Below are positions 16,827-23,941 of a stretch of 64,000 nucleotides of DNA, one piece after another (the first letter of the stretch is position 1; each line of letters opens with the position of its first letter). The stretch is from positions 62,001-126,000 of the forward strand of contig NZ_QCZK02000061.1 in NCBI RefSeq assembly GCF_003347595.2, written 5' to 3'. A model generated the notes under the pieces. It searched no databases, was not told the origin of the DNA, and saw only the letters and a list, made by a program, of their open reading frames with translations. The DNA comes from Botryobacter ruber (lineage in GTDB: Bacteria > Bacteroidota > Bacteroidia > Cytophagales > Hymenobacteraceae). The translations under genes were made by a program, and so were the position numbers.

Positions 16827-17447
16827 ATGAACTACCTCTACCCTTTCAACTCTAAAATAAGTTACGAACAGCGCAAAGAGATGATGCAGCAGGAGCCCTG
16901 CCTGGTCTGGCTTACCGGCCTTTCCGGTTCCGGTAAAAGCACGCTGGCCCTGCGCCTGGAGCATTACCTGTTTCACAAGGGCTATAAAGTTTTCCTGCTC
17001 GACGGCGACAACATCCGGCATGGCCTCAACCACGACCTGGGCTTTACCGAACAGGACCGGAAAGAGAACCTGCGGCGTGTGGGCGAAGTAGCGAAACTGA
17101 TGCTGGATGCGGGGCTGGTCGTGCTGTGCTCTTTTATCTCGCCTTACCAGGAGGAACGGGCACTCGTAAAGCAGATCGTAGGCGAAAACAGGTTCACCGA
17201 AGTGTATGTCAACTGCTCACTGGAAGAATGTGAAAAGCGCGACACCAAAGGCCTGTACGACAAAGCCAGGCGCGGCATCATCCCCAACTTCACGGGCATC
17301 AGCGCGCCTTACCAGGCACCAGTGGTTCCGGATGTGGAGCTGAAAACCGACGAGGAAACGATCGAAGAATCGCTGTACCGGCTTATCGACTACGTGGAAC
17401 CGCAACTCCAGGACAAGGCACAAACAAAAGCGCTGTACAAGCTCTGA
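16827..17447 (+). CDS. cysC: Adenylylsulfate kinase
   Basis: This 206-residue kinase phosphorylates APS to PAPS. The P-loop GLSGSGKSTLALRLE lies at about residues 31 to 45. FLLDGDNIRHGLNHDLGFT, ENLRRVGEVAKLM and CSFISPYQEER are the standard APS-binding blocks, and GLYDKARRGIIPNFTGI closes the active site. Length is typical. ATP sulfurylase (CysDN or Sat) is not in the window and must be supplied elsewhere. Beside a sulfotransferase and CysQ, this copy probably serves sulfation rather than only assimilation. Confidence 0.95.
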   Translation: MNYLYPFNSKISYEQRKEMMQQEPCLVWLTGLSGSGKSTLALRLEHYLFHKGYKVFLLDGDNIRHGLNHDLGFTEQDRKENLRRVGEVAKLMLDAGLVVLCSFISPYQEERALVKQIVGENRFTEVYVNCSLEECEKRDTKGLYDKARRGIIPNFTGISAPYQAPVVPDVELKTDEETIEESLYRLIDYVEPQLQDKAQTKALYKL

Positions 17448-17451
17448 AAAT

Positions 17452-17488
17452 TCTGCTGCACCTGCCACCACACCCACTGCAGCTCCTG
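17452..17488 (+). repeat. Dispersed 35-bp repeat, copy 5 (forward)
   Basis: CTGCTGCACCTGCCACCACA followed by CCCACTGCAGCTCCT. It fills the gap between cysC and cysQ. Confidence 0.75.
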
Positions 17489-17505
17489 AAAACCTTTATC
17501 TGACT

Positions 17506-18339
17506 ATGGAAACAGAAAGCACGAAACCGCATCCTGAAGAAGTTCCACCAGCACCAGGCGCAGCTGGCATGGCCGGACTACTGGCAACTGCACGGCAGGC
17601 CGCACTGGATGCAGGCAAAGCCATCCTGGAAATCTATACTTCCGGAGATTATGGTGTAGAAGCAAAAGCAGACAATAGCCCCCTGACACAAGCCGACAAG
17701 GTTGCCCATGCCACCATACAGCACCACCTCCAGCCAACAGGCATCCCGATCCTCTCCGAAGAGGGCGCCCAGCTTCCTTTTGAAGAAAGGCAGAAGTGGC
17801 CATGGTACTGGCTCGTCGATCCGCTGGACGGCACCCGGGAGTTCCTGAAACGAAACGGCAAGTTTACGGTAAACATCGCCCTGATGCACAAAAATGCACC
17901 GGCAGGCGGCGTGGTGTACGCGCCCTGGCTGGGCACCTTGTACTATGGCGCCAAAGAAACCGGCGTAATTAAAGAGACCAAAGGCGAAACAGTCTCACTA
18001 GGGCCTTCAACGCAAAGCAGGAACTATGAAGCCTTGCGGCAAACGCCCGGATTAGCTGTAGTTGCCTCCCGCTCACACCTTACCCCCGAAACCGAACAGT
18101 TTATCCGGCAGCTCCGCGACCCGCAGCTCCACACCATTGGCAGTTCGCTAAAGTTCATGTTGCTGGCCGAAAACAAGGCAGACCTCTACCCCCGTTTCGG
18201 CCCCACCATGGAATGGGACACTGCCGCCGCGCATGCCATCTTAATCGCCCTGAACCGCGGCGTTTACCAGACTGACCTGCAATCGGAGCTGCACTACAAC
18301 AAACCGGACCTGCACAACCCGTCGTTTATCGCTTTCTGA
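17506..18339 (+). CDS. cysQ: 3'(2'),5'-bisphosphate nucleotidase CysQ
   Basis: A 277-residue inositol-monophosphatase-superfamily enzyme that hydrolyses PAP to AMP, relieving product inhibition of sulfotransferases. Metal-binding motifs are visible: EAKADNSPLTQADKVAHATI near residue 48, LSEEGAQ near residue 83, WLVDPLDGTREFLKRNGKFT at about residue 103 (the DPxDGT motif) and PRFGPTMEWDTAAAHAIL near residue 227. The first 25 residues are Pro/Ala-rich and poorly conserved. It lies 58 bp after cysC and is probably co-transcribed with it. The repeat between them may add a few disordered bases to the leader. Confidence 0.93.
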   Translation: METESTKPHPEEVPPAPGAAGMAGLLATARQAALDAGKAILEIYTSGDYGVEAKADNSPLTQADKVAHATIQHHLQPTGIPILSEEGAQLPFEERQKWPWYWLVDPLDGTREFLKRNGKFTVNIALMHKNAPAGGVVYAPWLGTLYYGAKETGVIKETKGETVSLGPSTQSRNYEALRQTPGLAVVASRSHLTPETEQFIRQLRDPQLHTIGSSLKFMLLAENKADLYPRFGPTMEWDTAAAHAILIALNRGVYQTDLQSELHYNKPDLHNPSFIAF

Positions 18340-18608
18340 ACCGTTGATGGTAGTGATGAAACGGCAATTTGTCTGAATCAGGATTTACAGGATTAAAGGA
18401 TTTTCAGGATTAGGTTAGCCCTGGCTGTAGCGAGAAGGTAGCAGATAGACACGAAAGATGGAATAGGAGGAGAGGGAATGGAGGCTGGTGCAAAGATTCT
18501 TGAACTATACAAATCCTGTAAATCCTTTAATCCTGCAAATCCTGATTCAGACAAAAAAGCAAACATAAAATCACATCCATCATTCCATCCTACCATCAAC
18601 GGTTCTGA
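18336..18608. repeat. Nested inverted-repeat cassette after cysQ
   Basis: The outer arms GAACCGTTGATGGTAG (18338) and CTACCATCAACGGTTC (about 18590) enclose long inner arms at 18368-18411 and 18512-18555. The inner arms begin TTTGTCTGAATCAGGATTT and agree over about 44 bp with roughly three mismatches. No gene lies in the 326-bp gap. The inner arm is related to those at 54572-54665 and 54804-54848. Confidence 0.75.
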
Positions 18609-18665
18609 CAATTCAACCAATACCCGCCCTTTAACGAATACTAGCTAGAACAACTGATCAGCAAC

Positions 18666-19121
18666 ATGAAGACTACTAAAGAAAAACAACAGGACCGCGT
18701 AAGGCGAAGCACTCCAGAGGAAATCAACAAAGAGATCGACCAGGAAATCATCGGCAACATCGGCGCGCACAGTTCATCGCCGGAAGCTATCGGCCAACGG
18801 CTGCAGGAGCTGAAAAATGAATGGGACATCGAGAAAACGCTGGAGGTAAATGCGTCTACCCTGGCGCTGGCCGGTGTTTTGCTGGGTGCCTTTGTAAACA
18901 GGAAGTGGTTTATCCTGCCGGGTGTGGTAACAACGTTCCTGCTGCAGCACGGCCTGCAGGGTTGGTGTCCGCCGCTGCCGGTTTTCCGGGCAATGGGCAT
19001 ACGCACCCGACAGGAAATAAACGAGGAAAAGATGGCCCTGAAAGCCCTGCGTGGCGATTTTAAAGCTGTTTCGGATGCTACTTCCCCATCGGAAGTACTT
19101 CGTGTTATCCGCAAAAGCTGA
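18666..19121 (+). CDS. DUF2892-like small membrane protein
   Basis: A 151-residue protein with a charged coiled N-terminal region (residues 1 to about 60, including STPEEINKEIDQEIIGNI) and two short hydrophobic stretches, STLALAGVLLGAFVN and WFILPGVVTTFLLQHGL. The block that follows, QGWCPPLPVFRAMGIRTRQE, resembles the YgaP/DUF2892 membrane domain found alone or beside rhodanese domains. The C-terminal 45 residues are soluble and helical. The function is unknown. A divergent promoter is not needed, as the neighbours run in the same direction. Confidence 0.72.
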   Translation: MKTTKEKQQDRVRRSTPEEINKEIDQEIIGNIGAHSSSPEAIGQRLQELKNEWDIEKTLEVNASTLALAGVLLGAFVNRKWFILPGVVTTFLLQHGLQGWCPPLPVFRAMGIRTRQEINEEKMALKALRGDFKAVSDATSPSEVLRVIRKS

Positions 19122-19213
19122 AGCGGGTTTACTTCCTTTGCAGAAATTGCGTACCTTTCGCTACCAAACGTACACCTGATGCGGGCATCCGCCTGCGTCA
19201 CCAGCTAGAGCAC

Positions 19214-19861
19214 ATGGAACAGGAACTTCAGACAACACTACAGCAGCACTTTCCACAGTTTGAACAGCCGCTGCTCGACGAGATTATGCGGGAAAGCGCT
19301 ACCAAAAAACTGGAGGCGGGCGACCCTGTCATCCAGACGGGGCAATATATGCGCTCGACTATCCTGCTGCTGGACGGGCTGCTGAAAGTATACCGCGAAG
19401 ACGACGAAGGCAATGAATTCCTGATGTATTACCTCGAGCCCGGCAACGCCTGTGCCCTCTCCATGATGTGCACCGCCCGCACCGAAAAAAGCCAGATCAA
19501 GGCAAAGGCCGTTATGCCTTCCGAAATACTGCTGATCCCTTCTCACCTGACGGAAGCCTGGCTGGCTAAGTACAAAAGCTGGTACAACTTCGTGATTTTT
19601 TCGTACCGCCAACGCTTCGAAGAGCTGCTGCAAACCCTCGACAGCATCGCCTTTAAAAGCCTGGACGAGCGCCTGCTCTTCTACCTGAAACGCCACGTAA
19701 AGGTAAGCGGAAACGAGGTGCGCCTGTCGCACCAGCAGATTGCCGACGAACTGAACAGCTCCCGCGAAGTTATCTCCAGGCTATTGAAAAAGCTGGAACA
19801 AACCGGCGCCCTCACCCTCCACCGCAACTACATCGAGGTGCATAACCTGGACCTGGTGTAG
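19214..19861 (+). CDS. Crp/Fnr family transcriptional regulator
   Basis: This 215-residue protein has an N-terminal cyclic-nucleotide-binding-like domain (VIQTGQYMRSTILLLDGLLK, then EFLMYYLEPGNACALSMM, residues about 37 to 90), a dimerisation helix (YRQRFEELLQTLDSIAFKSL) and a C-terminal winged helix. The recognition helix is LSHQQIADELNSSREVISRL (residues about 173 to 192). There is no Fnr-type cysteine cluster and the cAMP-binding RxA arginine motif is not evident, so the signal is unknown. Similar regulators in Bacteroidota respond to redox or nitrosative stress. A TACCTTTC box at 19152 may be its -7 promoter element. Confidence 0.88.
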   Translation: MEQELQTTLQQHFPQFEQPLLDEIMRESATKKLEAGDPVIQTGQYMRSTILLLDGLLKVYREDDEGNEFLMYYLEPGNACALSMMCTARTEKSQIKAKAVMPSEILLIPSHLTEAWLAKYKSWYNFVIFSYRQRFEELLQTLDSIAFKSLDERLLFYLKRHVKVSGNEVRLSHQQIADELNSSREVISRLLKKLEQTGALTLHRNYIEVHNLDLV

Positions 19862-19880
19862 GTCGCTCCCTTTCCGGTTG

Positions 19881-20354
19881 CTACTGCTTCCGGAGCGTGT
19901 AGTTCAATTTGCTGTTGATTTCGTTCTGCTCCTGGTCGAGCATCCGGAGCTGTGTTTTGTTTACCAGCATAAAATAGCTCGGGTCGTACAGCCCGCTCGA
20001 CGGGATAAGCTGCAGCACGACTGCCTTCGGATCCTGTTTGTTGCCTGTTGCAACAAACCAGATACCGCTTATCTCGGTGGTGGCATTACTGCCCGTTTTT
20101 CCCAGGTAGGTTTGTTTTAAGTTGAAGCTACGGCTTTGGTTCCCCTGCGTATCCTTGAGCGTCAGTTCCATCTTTATTCCTTCGCAATCGGCACAGGGGA
20201 TGGTGCCCACATACCGGCCGGCGGGTATGGCACCCGCCTTTGTCTGGCTGCTGACCACAGGAACAGCCGCAGCAGTAGCGTGTGAATCAGGGACAGGTGC
20301 GCCACCCGTGAAAAGCACAGTGGCTGTAAGAACAGAAATAAGTGTGTTTAGCAT
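19881..20354 (-). CDS. NlpE-like exported protein
   Basis: A 157-residue exported protein whose residues about 45 to 155 match the N-terminal domain of NlpE (copper resistance/envelope sensor lipoprotein): AGRYVGTIPCADCEGIKMEL holds the CxxC motif, followed by TYLGKTGSNATTEISGIW and LRMLDQEQNEINSKLNYTL. The N-terminus (MLNTLISVLTATVLFTGGA) is a signal peptide without a clear lipobox, so the protein may be periplasmic rather than lipidated. NlpE-like domains can bind copper or report envelope stress. No CpxAR genes are nearby. It is convergent with the Crp/Fnr gene. Confidence 0.82.
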   Translation of the reverse strand: MLNTLISVLTATVLFTGGAPVPDSHATAAAVPVVSSQTKAGAIPAGRYVGTIPCADCEGIKMELTLKDTQGNQSRSFNLKQTYLGKTGSNATTEISGIWFVATGNKQDPKAVVLQLIPSSGLYDPSYFMLVNKTQLRMLDQEQNEINSKLNYTLRKQ

Positions 20355-20738
20355 AGCAAATAGTTTGTGTAAGCCGTCAGAACACTACCTGATGCAGCGC
20401 AGGTGTAGCGCCAACGGCAAGGGTTATACTTCTACCTTTCTCAAAAGTTCTGTTAAAATTAAATAAAAACAGGCAGCTCCTGCACTGGAATACCCTGTAT
20501 TTTTAACCGCAGCCGCACGGTTTTATTGCCCGGCAGTAGCCAGCACGCCTGCCAGCATAATGCTACAAGATAATTTATCAGGATGGCAAAAACAGCATTA
20601 TCCATCTGGTTTTCTTTACGTAAGCATACCTGTAGAGCTGTCTGCCACCGTTTTTCCACTGCCTTTGTTCCTATTGAATACAACAAGCCGGGTGGCCCAG
20701 CTTTGAGGAATTGTTAAACAAAAATCCAGGAGAATGCC
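20355..20738. other. Gene-free region
   Basis: A 384-bp stretch between divergent genes. A 75-codon open frame on the minus strand (20459-20686) includes one hydrophobic segment but has no ribosome-binding site, family or partner, and I do not call it. No strong hairpin or repeat was seen. Confidence 0.5.
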
Positions 20739-21101
20739 ATGTTAATAACAGCTGAACAAGCCCGGGCCCAGCGTGCGATCGATGAATTTATGGATAGCCT
20801 CGCCGACAGTAACCTCACCCTCTATGCCAGTGATTTCCTGAAACTAAGTGGCTGCCACACCATGGAGGAAATCGGCCAGGCCCTTATGCGGGCAACAGCC
20901 GTGTGCAACAACATGCACCTGCCGCTGCGCGAAAACATTAAGGTCGTATACCGGTCGCAGGATGGCACGGTGGTTCCGGATTTCCGCCTGTCGCCGATGG
21001 CCTACATGCTCATGGTGATCAACTCCGACACCTGCAATAACCTGGTGGCCCGCACGCAGGCAGAACTGGTCATGCGGATGCTCCGACCAGATATGGCCTG
21101 A
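20739..21101 (+). CDS. Hypothetical 120-residue protein, possible KilA/DinD-like fragment
   Basis: I do not recognise the family with confidence. The protein has two Cys (SGCHTMEEI, ATAVCNNMHL) and an ordered C-terminal block, LSPMAYMLMVINSDTCNNLV then ARTQAEL. The pattern LSxxAYxLxxxNxDxxxxxVAxxQ recalls the KilA-N/DinD-type LSRYACYLIAMNGDP...AAAQ motif seen in DNA-damage-inducible protein D and phage antirepressors. This is a visual resemblance only. AGGAG at 20728 is a good ribosome-binding site, rare in this window, and supports the ATG at 20739. It ends at a strong bidirectional terminator. Confidence 0.6.
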   Translation: MLITAEQARAQRAIDEFMDSLADSNLTLYASDFLKLSGCHTMEEIGQALMRATAVCNNMHLPLRENIKVVYRSQDGTVVPDFRLSPMAYMLMVINSDTCNNLVARTQAELVMRMLRPDMA

Positions 21102-21111
21102 CGAAAGACAA

Positions 21112-21156
21112 AAAAAGAGCCAGCTACCGGGTTTACTCGTAGCTGGCTCTTTTGTA
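21112..21156. terminator. Bidirectional rho-independent terminator
   Basis: AGAGCCAGCTAC and GTAGCTGGCTCT pair perfectly around a 10-base loop. A-tract and T-tract flanks make it work for both the plus-strand gene ending at 21101 and the minus-strand run ending at 21172. Confidence 0.85.
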
Positions 21157-21171
21157 TGTTTTTTCTGGCAT

Positions 21172-21426
21172 TTAGTCTTTGTACTCTTCGTAGCGCTTGC
21201 GGTCTTTTTTCTTATCCTTTTTGCGACCTACGGCTCCACCTGCAGCAGCACCGGCTGCGCCACCAATAATAGCACCCTCCGTACCTCCTACAGCAGCACC
21301 TGCCGCCGTACCGGCAGCACCACCTACAGCAGCTCCTTTGGCTTTTTTACTCCAGCCTTCCCCGCTGCAGCCCCCGAGCACAAGAACTGCACAAATCATT
21401 GTTAAATAAATTCTAAAGTTTCTCAT
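21172..21426 (-). CDS. Glycine-zipper lipoprotein (last gene of the cytomotive locus)
   Basis: An 84-residue lipoprotein: MRNFRIYLTMICAVLVLGGC gives a signal peptide with lipobox LGGC. The ATG at 21426 is used rather than an upstream frame extension to 21489. The mature part is a glycine zipper (AKGAAVGGAAGTAAGAAVGG, continuing GAIIGGAAGAAAGG) ending in a charged tail KKDKKKDRKRYEEYKD. Such YMGG/glycine-zipper proteins insert in or associate with membranes. It starts 63 bp after the MotB-like gene and precedes the terminator, so it may be the last cistron of the eight-gene run. It may equally be an independent envelope protein. Confidence 0.75.
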   Translation of the reverse strand: MRNFRIYLTMICAVLVLGGCSGEGWSKKAKGAAVGGAAGTAAGAAVGGTEGAIIGGAAGAAAGGAVGRKKDKKKDRKRYEEYKD

Positions 21427-21489
21427 AATCAGCAATATTAACAATAACACAATATACCTTTTACGAGAAATAATCTTTACCAGATGCAC

Positions 21490-22149
21490 CTACTGCACCT
21501 CCTTTGTATCCAGTGTTCCCACTTTCGGAAGTATTTGAATCACGAACCGCCTGTCGCGGATGTCGCCGGTGCGGCCTGCTCCTTCAAAACCGCTGCCGGA
21601 GGCCACCAGTTCTATCCGGTCCTGCGGAAATTTAATGCCGGAACTTCGCCAGAAGTTTTTGAGGGCCAGCGCCCGCTTGTAACTCAGCTCCAGTGCATAT
21701 TCCCGCTCCGTAATGTTGCGCGGATCGCCGGCCGGGTAGCTGGCGGCACGACCGTCAATCACGATCAGGTATTTCACTTCTTTATCGTCGATGGAATTGA
21801 TCACCTTGCTTAGCTCCTCGCCTGCCCTGCGCAGCGGCGCCAGCGAGCGCTGCGGAATGGTGGCTTTGCTTTGCTCAAACAGCACATCCACCAGCAGCTC
21901 GTGGCGTTTGTATTTCTCGTTGTATTTGAAATACTTTTCATCCAGTTTGGAGAGGGCGGCTTTAATTTCATCGAGCTTCCGTTTCTCTTCCACCTCTACC
22001 TGCAGCCGGGCAATGTTCTGGCGATTCTCGGAATCTTTGTCGTAGAACATTTTAAAACTGAGCACAAAGAGCACCAGCATCACGAGGAAGAGCACCGTCA
22101 TGAGGTCGACGTAGCTGGGCCAGAAGAAGTCTTTGTTTTCCTTGTTCAT
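21490..22149 (-). CDS. MotB/OmpA-like stator protein (ZorB-like)
   Basis: A 219-residue protein with one N-terminal helix, WPSYVDLMTVLFLVMLVLFV, carrying an aspartate at residue 15 where MotB, TolR and ZorB keep the proton/ion-carrying Asp. A coiled linker follows (ENRQNIARLQVEVEEKRKL). The C-terminal OmpA-like domain starts near residue 90 (VDVLFEQSKATI) and ends with RIELVASGSGFEGAGR and DIRDRRFVIQI, as expected for peptidoglycan binding. The frame extends upstream to 22251, but AAGGAGG lies before the ATG at 22149 and fixes the start. It starts 13 bp after the MotA-like gene, its presumed channel partner. Predicted role: the wall-anchored half of an ion-driven motor. Confidence 0.88.
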   Translation of the reverse strand: MNKENKDFFWPSYVDLMTVLFLVMLVLFVLSFKMFYDKDSENRQNIARLQVEVEEKRKLDEIKAALSKLDEKYFKYNEKYKRHELLVDVLFEQSKATIPQRSLAPLRRAGEELSKVINSIDDKEVKYLIVIDGRAASYPAGDPRNITEREYALELSYKRALALKNFWRSSGIKFPQDRIELVASGSGFEGAGRTGDIRDRRFVIQILPKVGTLDTKEVQ

Positions 22150-22162
22150 AGCGGCCGCCTCC

Positions 22163-23932
22163 TTACCTTCTGCTGTTGCTGCCTTTGCCCAGCATCCTGT
22201 CAAAAGCGGCTTTAATGGGCCCGGGCTCCATGCTTTTCTCCACGTTGGCATTGAGCACCGCCAGCTGTTTGAGGAGCTGCTGCTGCACGGCGGTGTCGGT
22301 GTCGATTTTCTGAAGCAGGCGCTCGTTTGTGTTTCGTATTTCGCCTGCCAGTTGCTGCTGCGCCGTGTTCAGCTTCTCCTGCTGCGTGTTCAGGTTTTCG
22401 AAGGGCTGCATGTAATCCAGGATGCGCTTGTAAATGTTGTCTTCGTTCAGGATGCGGAAGTGTTCCTGCCATTTGGCGTAGGCGTTCTGGGCGTCGCGCT
22501 CCTGGTGCTGCAGGCGCGCCTCCATCAGGTCGGTCAGGCGTAGGGCGGCTTTGTCGAGGTACTGCTCCACGCGGGCCGCAATGGTGTTCAGGTCCTGCTC
22601 GTGACGTCCGAAGAAGTTGATCTGCCGCTGAATGGATTCGTCGTGCTTCTGGAGGTAGCCCGGCACCTGGTCGAATCCTTCCTGTAAGCTTGTGAGGCGG
22701 CTCAGTACCTGCCCGATGTTGTGCGTCAGTTCGCCCCCTTTCTGCACCGACTCGTTCAGCGCTACCTGGTACTGCAGGAAGTTCTGGAACAACTGCTCGC
22801 TCTCCTTCAGCTTATCAAACACCTGCAGGTTGGCGTTGGCCATGGTGGTGAAGCCAATCTCATCGAGTTTCTGGATAAACTCTTTCTGCACCCGGATGTT
22901 CTCGCTCAGGCTGTCGACAATAGGCCGAAAACCGAGCACCTTGTCCAGGAAATCCTTGTTGAACGAGTCGAGCACCGACTTCAGGTTGCCCAGGCTGGCG
23001 GCCATATCGGAGTTGAGCTTGGGCAGCAGGTGCGTCTGCAAAAAAGTGTAGTAGTTGTTCTTGTGGCGGTCGCGGATGCTGCGGGCGTTCTTGAGGCCGT
23101 GGTTGCCCAGCAGCGTGAGCAGTAGCCCGAAAAAGCTGCCGGTCATGGCGATCAGCACCCCGAACAGGAAAGAAGAGATATTCTGGTCCGTGATGAAGGC
23201 TGCGGAGCTTTCTGCACCTGCCACCACTTCCTCTGCTGCTCCCGAGCCGGTCCAGATGAGGCTGGAAAGGCCGATGATAACGCCCGAGAAGGTACCCAGC
23301 AGGCCCACGTACAGCGGCGTAGCAATGGTAGACTGCACCTCGTTGTCCAGCGCCTCGGCATGCCGCTCCGACACATCTTTCAGGATATCGAAATCAGCAG
23401 CAGCACCTTTGTTGCGCTTCAGGTACTCATTCGTGCTTTTGATGATGCTGCTGAAGGTTTCCGACGGATTTTTTACCTCAATCAGGTCGGTTTTAGCACC
23501 GGTAGCATCTGCAGCGGGCATGCGGATAAGCGCCTGCTCATCCGCCTCCACCAGGAAAATATTGCCGCCCTGCAGCATCTTCCGGAAACGTTCTGTGGCA
23601 ATGGTATAAGCAGGAACAGGCCCGCCCTCCGCTTCGATGTGCAGCTGGTAGCCTTCTACCTTCGCTACCCGCTTCACCACCGGGCTGGCCGGGGAATATT
23701 CCCGGAAGGAACGACCTGACAGCACCTGCGACCATTGCCTCTCCGCCTCATTTTCGTTGCCGGAAGGCTTCTCCGCTTCGCCCAGGCGGCGTTCGCGTAT
23801 GGCTAAAGCCTCTTCGGAAGGAAACAGGCGCTCTATCCGGTCTATTTTTGCGCGGTTGCCCCTGTACACGTACAGCTGGTAACCGAGAATGACAAAAATA
23901 AGAAGTGCCTCAAAAATAAATATTCCTTCCAT
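22163..23932 (-). CDS. MotA/TolQ/ExbB-like channel protein with long helical tail (ZorA-like)
   Basis: A 589-residue membrane protein. A first helix (residues about 4 to 22) is followed by a soluble segment (25 to 200). TPLYVGLLGTFSGVIIGLSS at about residue 205 and SFLFGVLIAMTGSFFGLLLT near residue 253 are the paired helices of the MotA/TolQ/ExbB proton-channel family (LLGTFSG motif). After residue 290 the protein is almost entirely helical coiled coil to the end, like the tail of ZorA in Zorya defence motors. The loop between the two conserved helices (WTGSGAAEEVVAGAESS) is encoded by a copy of the dispersed 35-bp repeat (23208-23243). It follows the Gln-rich gene by 9 bp and precedes the MotB-like gene. 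Predicted role: ion channel of an envelope motor. Confidence 0.85.
   Translation of the reverse strand: MEGIFIFEALLIFVILGYQLYVYRGNRAKIDRIERLFPSEEALAIRERRLGEAEKPSGNENEAERQWSQVLSGRSFREYSPASPVVKRVAKVEGYQLHIEAEGGPVPAYTIATERFRKMLQGGNIFLVEADEQALIRMPAADATGAKTDLIEVKNPSETFSSIIKSTNEYLKRNKGAAADFDILKDVSERHAEALDNEVQSTIATPLYVGLLGTFSGVIIGLSSLIWTGSGAAEEVVAGAESSAAFITDQNISSFLFGVLIAMTGSFFGLLLTLLGNHGLKNARSIRDRHKNNYYTFLQTHLLPKLNSDMAASLGNLKSVLDSFNKDFLDKVLGFRPIVDSLSENIRVQKEFIQKLDEIGFTTMANANLQVFDKLKESEQLFQNFLQYQVALNESVQKGGELTHNIGQVLSRLTSLQEGFDQVPGYLQKHDESIQRQINFFGRHEQDLNTIAARVEQYLDKAALRLTDLMEARLQHQERDAQNAYAKWQEHFRILNEDNIYKRILDYMQPFENLNTQQEKLNTAQQQLAGEIRNTNERLLQKIDTDTAVQQQLLKQLAVLNANVEKSMEPGPIKAAFDRMLGKGSNSRR
23208..23243 (+). 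repeat. Dispersed 35-bp repeat inside the MotA-like gene
   Basis: TTTCTGCACCTGCCACCACT followed by TCCTCTGCTGCTCC agrees with the consensus at about 31 of 34 positions. It is translated on the minus strand as GAAEEVVAGAESS, an inter-helix loop. Confidence 0.7.
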
Positions 23933-23941
23933 GCAATCGCT

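Noticed and set aside
20459..20686. 75-codon minus-strand frame with one hydrophobic stretch
   Set aside because: No ribosome-binding site, promoter, family or neighbour supports it.
21490..23932. A complete Zorya defence system
   Set aside because: Only ZorA-like and ZorB-like genes are present; the flanking genes do not resemble ZorC, ZorD or ZorE.
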